Source: JAMBLL01 sp964460075
GTDB taxonomy: Bacteria; Actinomycetota; Acidimicrobiia; Spongiisociales; UBA5794
Reading direction: 5' to 3'
Length of the DNA stretch: 47,477 bases
NCBI GenBank assembly: GCA_964460075.1
Contig: CAYWPC010000018.1
Coordinates: 1 to 47,477 of the forward strand
The notes beneath the pieces were generated by a model. That model was not told where the DNA came from, ran no database searches, and saw only the letters and a program-made list of their open reading frames with translations. Of the stretch, positions 41,098 through 47,477 are shown piece after piece (the first letter of the stretch is position 1; each line of letters starts with the position of its first letter). The translations under genes and the position numbers were made by a program.

Positions 41098-43593
41098 ATG
41101 AAACCTGAGATCCGTGACGTTGAGCGGGCCGAGCGCCGGCGCAGACGACTCCCGGCCCTGGTCGGGCTTGGAGTGGCCGTCGTCATCGCCGCGACCTGGG
41201 TCGGATTGTTTGGATTCCTCACGGTCAATTCCGCGTTCGGGACCGTTGAGACCGTTTCGGATCGATACCTCTGCGACACGTCTACGTTCGATCTCGAGTT
41301 CCCGAACCTCTCGACGTTGTCAACCGTGCGTACCTATGACGGGGTCGAACTCGGGCAGCTTACGGAACGAAATTCGCTCCCTGTGACGTTGGACGAAACG
41401 CCCGATCTCGTGATCGCTGCGCTCCTGTCGGCAGAGGACAAGGCCTTTTACGAACACGAGGGAATCGACTTTTCGGCGATCGCCAGGGCAGCCATCGGCA
41501 AGGCGACGAGTAGCCAGGCCGGCGGCGGCTCCACGATCACGCAACAGGTCGTGAAACAGAACTTCCTCTCTGACGCCTACACAATCGAACGAAAGATATG
41601 TGAAGCAGAGATCGCTGTGGAGTTGGAGCGTCGATACACCAAGGATCAGATTCTCGAGTTCTGGGCAAACTCGGTGTTCTTTGGGTCGAACGCTTACGGA
41701 ATCCGTGCCGCTGCCAAGGAATACTTTGGCAAGGACCTCGACGAACTGACAATCGCCGAGGCGGCGCTCCTCCCTGTCCCGATCCGCAATCCAACGTTTT
41801 ACCACCCTCGGTTCAATCCAGACAATGCCCTCTCCGCCCGAAACAGGACCATCGATCGTATGGTGATCAACGGATACATCTCCCGGGGAGAAGGCGAAGC
41901 GGCCAAAGCGGAGCCCCTCGGCGTCATCGAGCAACAACGGTTCCAGTCTGTTTCTGAACTGGTCATGATCGCCGTGCGCCAGGAACTTCTCCGGCCGAAC
42001 AAGTACGGTCTTGGCGAGACCCCGGCTGAAATAAAGCGTGCCGTGTTCGGATGCCCCGCCGCCGTGACCGACTGTGACGGCGGAGGCGGGCTGACCATCG
42101 AGATCACACTCGACAACAGCCTTCAGCAGGAAGCGAACCGGATCCTCCGGGCATGGTTCCAACCGGGCTTGGACGGGCCGACAGGAGCCATTGCGACCGT
42201 TGACAACGCATCCGGTGCGATCCGAGTGTTGGCGTCGGGCCTCGAATTCGGCACGGACATCGATGCAGGGCAACGCACCTACGACCTTGCAAGGAACGGT
42301 GCGCGCCAACCAGGCTCTGCCTTCAAGCCTTTCACCCTCGCCGCGGCCCTTGAGTCGGGTGACCGTGCGGGCAACCCTGTGACGCTTGGGTCGTACTGGG
42401 ATGATTCCTCACCGGCAGTCATCGAATGCGATTGTCCCGCCGACGGGAACATGTGGACAGTGGAGAATGCAGGCGGATCCGCCCCCAAGGGCCTGCGTAC
42501 CTTGGAGTCGGCAACCTACAACTCCGTGAACACCGTGTACGCGAGGCTCGTCGCCGCCATCGGGCCCGAGGCCGTCGTCGACATGGCGCACAGACTCGGG
42601 ATCACGAGGGAACTCTCACCATATCCGTCGATCACGCTCGGCGCCCAGGGTGTTCCCCCGCTTCAGATGTCTGCGGCATATTCAACGCTTGCAAACTTCG
42701 GTGCCCGCGTCGACCCGTACCTGATCGAGAAAATCACGGCCAGTGACGGTACGGTCATCTACCAGCACGAGGTGGAACCCCGCCAGGTGCTATCCGACCG
42801 CATCGCTGCCGCCGTCGTTGGGGCAATGGAGAAGGTCGTAACGAAGGGGACGGCGAGGAAGTGGGCGAACATCGGTCGCCCACAGGCGGGCAAGACGGGC
42901 ACGGCTAACGACTCGACCGACGTGTGGTTCGTCGGGTTCGTGCCGCAATTGACGACGGCGGTCTGGGTCGGCTACGCGGACGGCAACAGCCCACTCGTCG
43001 ATTTCACCGTCTGGAACGACATCACCGGTGAAGCACAATTCTACCGGCGAGCGTTCGGCGGATCGCTTGCAGCACCGATATGGAACCAGTTCATGACCTA
43101 TGCCACGAGATACCTCCCTCCAATCGACTTCCCTGAGGACCCGCCTGGCACGGACGTCTACCGCCAAACGCCGTTCGCCACAGTCCCTCCGCTTGAGCAA
43201 TCAACACTTGAGACTATGGATGCTCTCTACGCGGTTGGCCTCCTCGGAATCGTTGTCGAGGTGCCAAGTACCCTGCCCCAGGGGACGCTGATCGGTACGG
43301 CTCCGGTACCTGGGACAAAGCTAAGACAGAACACAGAGGTGACCGTAGAAGTTTCGAGCGGTGTCGCCCCCGAGATTTCGATGATCGATCTCCGGGGCTT
43401 GGCACGGGCCCAGGCATCTCAGCGACTCAGGGAGTTCGGAGACGCCGTCGGGCTGCAGATCACGTGGAGTTTCACGGAAGTCACCGTCTCGAACCCTGCG
43501 TCATACGGCACGGTCGTGTCGACCAATCCGCAACGTGGTGCTCCGGTCGGGCCGAGCGAAGCGATCGAAGTTCGCCTCGGCAAAGCACCCTAA
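41098..43593 (+). CDS. Class A penicillin-binding protein with C-terminal PASTA domains
   Basis: An 831-residue bifunctional peptidoglycan synthase. After a short basic cytoplasmic tail and a membrane helix (about 20-42) comes the glycosyltransferase domain (AEDKAFYEHEGIDF; GGSTITQQVVKQNF), then a transpeptidase with SxxK in RQPGSAFKPF, SVN in YNSVNT and KTGTAND. Two PASTA-like domains end the protein (about 690-831), as in mycobacterial PonA2. It builds the wall at the outer membrane face. The ATG at 41098 lies 101 bp from the divergent mutase gene; its last bases precede the ABC transporter start by 37 bp. Confidence 0.94.
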   Translation: MKPEIRDVERAERRRRRLPALVGLGVAVVIAATWVGLFGFLTVNSAFGTVETVSDRYLCDTSTFDLEFPNLSTLSTVRTYDGVELGQLTERNSLPVTLDETPDLVIAALLSAEDKAFYEHEGIDFSAIARAAIGKATSSQAGGGSTITQQVVKQNFLSDAYTIERKICEAEIAVELERRYTKDQILEFWANSVFFGSNAYGIRAAAKEYFGKDLDELTIAEAALLPVPIRNPTFYHPRFNPDNALSARNRTIDRMVINGYISRGEGEAAKAEPLGVIEQQRFQSVSELVMIAVRQELLRPNKYGLGETPAEIKRAVFGCPAAVTDCDGGGGLTIEITLDNSLQQEANRILRAWFQPGLDGPTGAIATVDNASGAIRVLASGLEFGTDIDAGQRTYDLARNGARQPGSAFKPFTLAAALESGDRAGNPVTLGSYWDDSSPAVIECDCPADGNMWTVENAGGSAPKGLRTLESATYNSVNTVYARLVAAIGPEAVVDMAHRLGITRELSPYPSITLGAQGVPPLQMSAAYSTLANFGARVDPYLIEKITASDGTVIYQHEVEPRQVLSDRIAAAVVGAMEKVVTKGTARKWANIGRPQAGKTGTANDSTDVWFVGFVPQLTTAVWVGYADGNSPLVDFTVWNDITGEAQFYRRAFGGSLAAPIWNQFMTYATRYLPPIDFPEDPPGTDVYRQTPFATVPPLEQSTLETMDALYAVGLLGIVVEVPSTLPQGTLIGTAPVPGTKLRQNTEVTVEVSSGVAPEISMIDLRGLARAQASQRLREFGDAVGLQITWSFTEVTVSNPASYGTVVSTNPQRGAPVGPSEAIEVRLGKAP

Positions 43594-43616
43594 GGGCCGT
43601 CACAGCGACGTACGGC

Positions 43617-43622
43617 TACGCT
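43617..43622 (+). promoter_or_regulatory. Putative -10 box (TACGCT) for the ABC exporter, leaderless
   Basis: TACGCT ends 8 nt before the ATG at 43631, within the 37-bp gap after the PBP stop. The same hexamer precedes the ThiF gene at 45951. Confidence 0.4.
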
Positions 43623-43630
43623 CGGATCCC

Positions 43631-45406
43631 ATGAAGGACGACGCTACACCACTCGTACGCCTCTGGTCATACGCGTCGGGCTACCGGCGCGAGATCGTTC
43701 TCGCAACCCTCTGGTCGTTCCTGAACAAGGCAGTCGACATCGCACCGCCGTTTCTGATCGGGATGGCGGTGGATGTGGTCGCCAACGGCTCAGACAGCCT
43801 GCTCGGGCAACGCGGTGTCTCCGATCCCAAGACGCAGATCCTGGTCATTGCGGCCATAACGTTCGTGATTTGGGGGCTGGAATCGATATTCGAGTACCTA
43901 CTCGGTGTTGCATGGCGCAACCTCGCCCAATCCATCCAACACGACCTGAGGATCGACACCTACGAGCACGTTCAACAACTCGACGTCGCATACTTCGAGA
44001 ACCGATCCTCAGGCGATCTCGTTGCTGTGCTCAACGACGACGTGAATCAACTCGAGCGATTCCTCGACATCGGAGCGAATGAAGTCATCCAACTGATCAC
44101 CACGGTCGTTCTCATCGGGGCGACCTTCTTCGTCGTCGCACCGTCGGTGGCGTGGCTTGCGTTCCTTCCGATGCCGGTCATCTTGTGGGGCTCATTGCGA
44201 TTCCAACGGCGGATCGAACCGAGATACGCCTCCGTGAGGGGTGAAGCCGGGTCGATCAATGCGCAACTCGCGAACAACATCGGGGGGATCTCGACGATCA
44301 AGGCGTTCACTTCTGAAGATCGCGAGGTCTCACGAATCCGACAGGCCTCGAACCGCTACAGAGACGCAAACGCCTCTGCCATCAGCCTCTCTTCAGCATT
44401 TACGCCGCTGATTCGCGTCGCAATCCTCGTCGGGTTCGCCGCGACGCTGATCTGGGGCGGGTTCCTTGCTCTCGAAGGGCAACTGAACATCGGTTTGTAC
44501 TCAGTCCTCGTGTTCCTGACTCAACGCTTGTTGTGGCCCCTCACACGTCTCGGGCAGACGGTCGACCTCTACCAACGCGCAATGGCTTCGACAAGGCGGA
44601 TCCTCGTCGTACTCGACACACAGCCGACGATCCTCGATGGAGGCAGGACGATCGAGCCGGCAGAGGTGCAGGGGACCATGTCGTTCGACAATGTCTCGTT
44701 TGCCTACGGCAACGGATTCCCTGCGCTGTCTCAGGTCGATCTGAACATCCAACCTGCAGAGACGACCGCCTTCGTCGGGCCTACCGGTTCCGGAAAGACG
44801 ACGTTGATCAAGCTGATGCTCCGCTTCTACGACCCGGACCAGGGCGCTGTTCGTCTCGAAGGGATTGACCTGAGGGATCTGCGGCAGCGTGACGTTCGCA
44901 ATTCGATGGCTCTCGTGAGCCAGGACGTGTTCCTGTTCCACGGCACGGTCATGGAGAACATTGCCTATGGCCTGCCGGGAGCCTCGCAGGAAGCGATCGA
45001 GCACGCGGCCAGAACCGCCGAGGCACATGCGTTCATCGAGTCCCTTCCAGATGGATACGAAACGGTGATCGGCGAGCGCGGACAGAAACTCTCTGGTGGT
45101 CAGAGACAGCGGCTATCGCTCGCCAGGGCCCTGCTCACCGAGTGCCCGATTCTGATCCTCGACGAGGCAACATCAGCGGTGGACAACGACACGGAGGCGG
45201 CGATACAACGTTCGCTCGCCAGAGTCGGTCACGACCGCACAATGGTCGTTGTCGCCCACCGCCTCTCAACGATTCGCAATGCAGACACGATCTATGTCAT
45301 CGATGCAGGACGAGTCGCCGAGGTGGGAACGCACGCGTCGTTGCTCGAATTGAACGGTATCTACCGGAACCTGTGGGATGTCCAGACCGGTGCGGCGCGG
45401 CACTGA
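43631..45406 (+). CDS. ABC exporter, fused membrane and ATPase domains
   Basis: A 591-residue half-transporter of the MsbA/multidrug type. About six membrane helices span residues 20-310. The ATPase part has Walker A GPTGSGKTT, Q-loop SQDVFLFHG, signature LSGGQRQRLSLARALL, Walker B ILILDEATSAVD and switch His in VVAHRLST. It should work as a homodimer exporting lipid or drug; substrate unknown. An upstream start at 43535 would lie inside the PBP gene, so I use ATG 43631 (MKDDATPLVRLWSYASGY). Confidence 0.93.
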   Translation: MKDDATPLVRLWSYASGYRREIVLATLWSFLNKAVDIAPPFLIGMAVDVVANGSDSLLGQRGVSDPKTQILVIAAITFVIWGLESIFEYLLGVAWRNLAQSIQHDLRIDTYEHVQQLDVAYFENRSSGDLVAVLNDDVNQLERFLDIGANEVIQLITTVVLIGATFFVVAPSVAWLAFLPMPVILWGSLRFQRRIEPRYASVRGEAGSINAQLANNIGGISTIKAFTSEDREVSRIRQASNRYRDANASAISLSSAFTPLIRVAILVGFAATLIWGGFLALEGQLNIGLYSVLVFLTQRLLWPLTRLGQTVDLYQRAMASTRRILVVLDTQPTILDGGRTIEPAEVQGTMSFDNVSFAYGNGFPALSQVDLNIQPAETTAFVGPTGSGKTTLIKLMLRFYDPDQGAVRLEGIDLRDLRQRDVRNSMALVSQDVFLFHGTVMENIAYGLPGASQEAIEHAARTAEAHAFIESLPDGYETVIGERGQKLSGGQRQRLSLARALLTECPILILDEATSAVDNDTEAAIQRSLARVGHDRTMVVVAHRLSTIRNADTIYVIDAGRVAEVGTHASLLELNGIYRNLWDVQTGAARH

Positions 45407-45469
45407 AACCTTTCGCGCGTTTCTTCGTGCTACTTGCTGTTACTTGGTGGTATCTGATATCACTGGCGT

Positions 45470-45931
45470 ATGGCTTCCACTCACCTTCCGCAGACGCCCG
45501 GGGTGGACCCCTGTCAGGTCCGTCCTCCCTCTCATGGGGTCCGAACACCGAACCCGGGCGTCGCGGAGCCAAGGATTCGAGCAACCGCCCTCGTTCGACC
45601 GGACGTCGAACCGGTACTCGCCACTTCGACAGTTACTGGATACGTGCCATCCCATGCGTATGTGCGCCGATTCTGGATAGCTGTCATCGGACCGGGAGCG
45701 GTCGCAGACCTGCTACGACTCACCGCCGCTGCACACAGCGGCCGCTCCCTCAAGAGACCTGTCCACCTGTCAATGCTCATAGCCGCGGGGCTTGTCTCGC
45801 GTACCGAGGGATCGGTCAGCGTTCCCGATAGGGTGCCACCACTGCCAGACCACCTCGTTCGGCGCCTGCCTCCCGCATTGCGGAGAGCCCACGCCGAGAC
45901 AACCCAACTTGGCGATATGCAGGCCCGATAG
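45470..45931 (+). CDS. Hypothetical protein, start uncertain
   Basis: An open frame of 153 codons from ATG 45470. The last 95 residues, from YVPSHAYVRRFWIAVIGPGAVADLLRLTAAA onward, read like a folded conserved protein (helices, charged/hydrophobic pattern, PPLPDHLVRRLPPALRRAH). The first 58 residues look like untranslated sequence: Pro-rich with no pattern. A GTG at 45644 is in frame and is an alternative start. I do not recognise a named family. It lies 20 bp before the ThiF gene. The 63 bp upstream (45407-45469) contain no gene. Confidence 0.55.
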   Translation: MASTHLPQTPGVDPCQVRPPSHGVRTPNPGVAEPRIRATALVRPDVEPVLATSTVTGYVPSHAYVRRFWIAVIGPGAVADLLRLTAAAHSGRSLKRPVHLSMLIAAGLVSRTEGSVSVPDRVPPLPDHLVRRLPPALRRAHAETTQLGDMQAR

Positions 45932-45937
45932 GGGCTC

Positions 45938-45943
45938 TACGCT
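45938..45943 (+). promoter_or_regulatory. Putative -10 box (TACGCT) for the rhodanese-ThiF gene, leaderless
   Basis: TACGCT ends 7 nt before the GTG at 45951, with no Shine-Dalgarno. Confidence 0.42.
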
Positions 45944-45950
45944 TCTCCGT

Positions 45951-47012
45951 GTGAATATCGCTTCAGCCGAAGTCGGACCAGCCGCCGTTGACACGGGCTC
46001 GTTCGACGCAATCATCGACGTCAGACCACACGCCTTGAGTGCTCATGGAATCGAGGGCTCGGTCGCCGTGCACCTCGAGCAACTCTTCGCTGATCCAGAA
46101 CAGGCAATCCCGTCCAAGACGTCCCGGGTCCTCATCGTGTGCGACATCGGGCTCCGATCATCTACTGCTACTGAGAGACTTCGAGCGATGGGGTTCGTCA
46201 ACGTCGTGTCTCTCGCCGGAGGCATCGATGCATGGCGCAGGGAAGGACGTCCTCTCGTCGGAGAAGCGAACCTCACAGAGGAAGAATTGGAACGGTACGA
46301 CAGGCATCTGAAACTTGCATCCATCGGAACGGTCGGCCAGCGGTCGCTGCTCGACGCACACGTCGTGGTCGTAGGCGCCGGAGGCCTCGGATGCCCTGTG
46401 ATCACCTATCTTGCTGCCGCTGGCGTTGGCACCATCACGATCATCGATGACGACACCGTCGAGATGTCGAACCTGCAACGCCAGCCTCTCCATACAATGG
46501 CCGACGTCGGTGGATTCAAGGTGGACTCGGCTGCAACATCCGTACGCGCAGCGAACCCCGATGTCCGCGTCGTCACTCGGTCCATTCGTCTCACCCGCGA
46601 GAACGCACGGCACCTCTTGACGGGAGCAACGGTGGTCGTCGATGCTTCGGACAATTTTGAGGCGAGGTACGCGATCAACGATGCTGCGGTGCAACTCGGT
46701 CTGCCGGTCGTTTTTGCCTCCGTGTACCAGATGGAGGGCCAGGTGGCGGTGTTCGACGCCAGCACGGGTCCGTGCTATCGATGTGTGTTTCCGAGCTCTC
46801 CGAATCATGACGTGCCATTGGATTGCTTCACCGTCGGTGTGCTCGGATCCATTACGGGCATGCTCGGATCGATCCAGGCGACCGAGACGATCAAGCTCAT
46901 CGTCGGCCACGGCAATCCGCTCACCGCCAGATTGCTGATCTACGACGGATTGGACCAGTCGTTCAGGTCGCTACCCGTTGCGAAGAACCCTTCCTGTCCG
47001 ACCTGCGGCTAA
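45951..47012 (+). CDS. ThiF/MoeB-type adenylyltransferase with N-terminal rhodanese domain
   Basis: A 353-residue fusion. Residues about 1-103 form a rhodanese domain with active-site CDIGLRS (Cys64). Residues about 110-353 are an E1-like ThiF/MoeB domain: ATP loop GAGGLG at 142-147, DDDTVEMSNLQRQ, DASDNFEARYAIND, a conserved Cys292 in LDCFTVGVLG, and zinc cysteines at 275/278 and 349/352. In MOCS3 and actinobacterial MoeZ the rhodanese is at the C-terminus, so the order is reversed here. It probably activates and sulfurates a ubiquitin-like sulfur carrier (ThiS/MoaD/CysO type). I use GTG 45951, where the rhodanese starts. Confidence 0.9.
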   Translation: MNIASAEVGPAAVDTGSFDAIIDVRPHALSAHGIEGSVAVHLEQLFADPEQAIPSKTSRVLIVCDIGLRSSTATERLRAMGFVNVVSLAGGIDAWRREGRPLVGEANLTEEELERYDRHLKLASIGTVGQRSLLDAHVVVVGAGGLGCPVITYLAAAGVGTITIIDDDTVEMSNLQRQPLHTMADVGGFKVDSAATSVRAANPDVRVVTRSIRLTRENARHLLTGATVVVDASDNFEARYAINDAAVQLGLPVVFASVYQMEGQVAVFDASTGPCYRCVFPSSPNHDVPLDCFTVGVLGSITGMLGSIQATETIKLIVGHGNPLTARLLIYDGLDQSFRSLPVAKNPSCPTCG

Positions 47013-47150
47013 TACCTCAAAGATGCCACACCAGCGCACCGGCACGATCACGGCGTGGTGGTCACTCCAGCGGGTATCGAGATAGCCAGCGCTGGGACCC
47101 GCCTTGAGCAACCGGGGCACTCGATTATCAGCCTCCGCTCAGTCTATGCG

Positions 47151-47477
47151 CTAGTCGATGATCCCTCGGAGAGTGCCAGGGCGACCGTGACCAACAACGA
47201 GAGTCGCTTTCTGGGTCTGTGCTTGTTCGAGCGATCCGTAATAGCCAGATGACTGCTGCGTGCCATTGTCAGCCGACTCGCTCGCTCCATAGGAGGTCGA
47301 GTCCGAATTCGCTGTTGATGTCGCGCCGTTCCTTGACACTGCGGTGGCAGGCGTCGTCGTTGCGACTGCCACCGAGACGGGGACACTCGTCGCTGCCACA
47401 ACAGGTGGAGTCGTCGTCGTGGTCACCACCGAGACAGGAGCACTGACAGGTGCAACAACAGGTGGAGTCGTCGTCGT
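47151..47477 (-). CDS. Thr/Pro/Val-repeat protein (3' end, gene runs off the window)
   Basis: An open minus-strand frame from the right edge to TAG at 47151, 108 residues seen. It is low complexity: TTTTTPPVVA segments, a Ser/Thr-rich middle (NSDSTSYGASES), and an end (SLEQAQTQKATLVVGHG) without hydrophobic anchor. It is probably the tail of a secreted or wall-associated protein with a Pro/Thr linker, but the functional domain is out of view. It converges on the ThiF gene with 138 bp between, in which I see no gene. Confidence 0.68.
   Translation of the reverse strand, partial: TTTTPPVVAPVSAPVSVVTTTTTPPVVAATSVPVSVAVATTTPATAVSRNGATSTANSDSTSYGASESADNGTQQSSGYYGSLEQAQTQKATLVVGHGRPGTLRGIID
47399..47477 (-). 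repeat. 57-bp tandem repeat in the Thr/Pro/Val protein
   Basis: A 22-bp sequence at 47399-47420 is repeated exactly at 47456-47477. The flanking ACCGAGAC recurs with the same 57-bp step (47371 and 47428), so the period is 19 codons. The array reaches the window edge and may be longer. Confidence 0.8.

Noticed and set aside
41320..42309. 329-codon minus-strand frame inside the class A PBP
   Set aside because: Antisense to conserved glycosyltransferase and transpeptidase motifs; typical shadow in high-GC DNA.
47055..47252. 65-codon plus-strand frame after the ThiF gene
   Set aside because: No homology features; mostly antisense to the repeat-protein 3' end and without a ribosome site.

Overview
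The window looks like chromosomal DNA of a high-GC actinobacterium, most plausibly of the class Acidimicrobiia. The basis is gene content and order: F420 biosynthesis (cofD, cofE), DUF3499, DUF5719 and Trm112-like genes near a phosphomannomutase, an actinobacterial long HPF, a PASTA-type class A PBP, and many GTG starts. This placement is an inference from families, not a database match. No rRNA, tRNA, CRISPR array, insertion sequence or phage gene was seen. Coding density is very high and neighbouring genes often overlap by 4 bp (ATGA or GTGA).

Layout. 1-1657: the 3' part of a YjjI-type glycyl radical enzyme and its YjjW-type activase. 1700-5196 (minus): smpB and a cell-division operon, ftsE > ftsX > M23 murein hydrolase. 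5320-9153 (minus): prfB and secA. 9203-11160 (minus): a ComF-like phosphoribosyltransferase, long HPF and a NarL-type response regulator. 11244-14986: ahcY, then a divergent isovaleryl-CoA-dehydrogenase-like gene coupled to a TIGR03084-type protein, and a cupin. 15066-16118: a zinc alcohol dehydrogenase. 16119-16560: a 442-bp gene-free mosaic of GC-rich palindromic repeats. 16561-27130: a cell-envelope and sugar region with phosphomannomutase, a DPM-like glycosyltransferase, GtrA, two large membrane proteins, DUF5719, a thioredoxin-like protein and three tiny Cys-rich proteins. 27176-29715: cofD, cofE and an Fpg/Nei glycosylase. 29712-31327: a sugar epimerase and a dienelactone-hydrolase-fold protein that seems to have lost its catalytic residues. 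31358-40996: a propionyl/methylmalonyl-CoA module (biotin ligase, carboxyltransferase, biotin carboxylase with BCCP, methylmalonyl-CoA mutase catalytic subunit) that also contains a membrane-anchored Kelch protein and an LpdA-type flavoprotein. 41098-47477: class A PBP, ABC exporter, a small hypothetical gene, a rhodanese-ThiF fusion, and the 3' end of a Thr/Pro/Val-repeat protein.

How the genes fit together. FtsEX is expected to control the M23 hydrolase at the septum. BirA should biotinylate the BCCP domain of the acyl-CoA carboxylase, whose methylmalonyl-CoA product would feed the mutase; the isovaleryl-CoA-dehydrogenase-like gene suggests branched-chain amino-acid breakdown as one source of acyl-CoA. 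Phosphomannomutase, GT2, GtrA and the GT-C-like membrane protein could supply and use a lipid-linked sugar.

No clearly new multi-gene system was found. The observations I rate highest are the repeat mosaic at 16161-16553; a recurrent TANNNT box 6-9 nt upstream of twelve start codons, suggesting many leaderless mRNAs; the tandem-repeat tail on FtsE; a run of three tiny Cys-rich proteins; the apparent hydrolase pseudoenzyme; and the anaerobic glycyl radical pair in an otherwise oxidative gene set.
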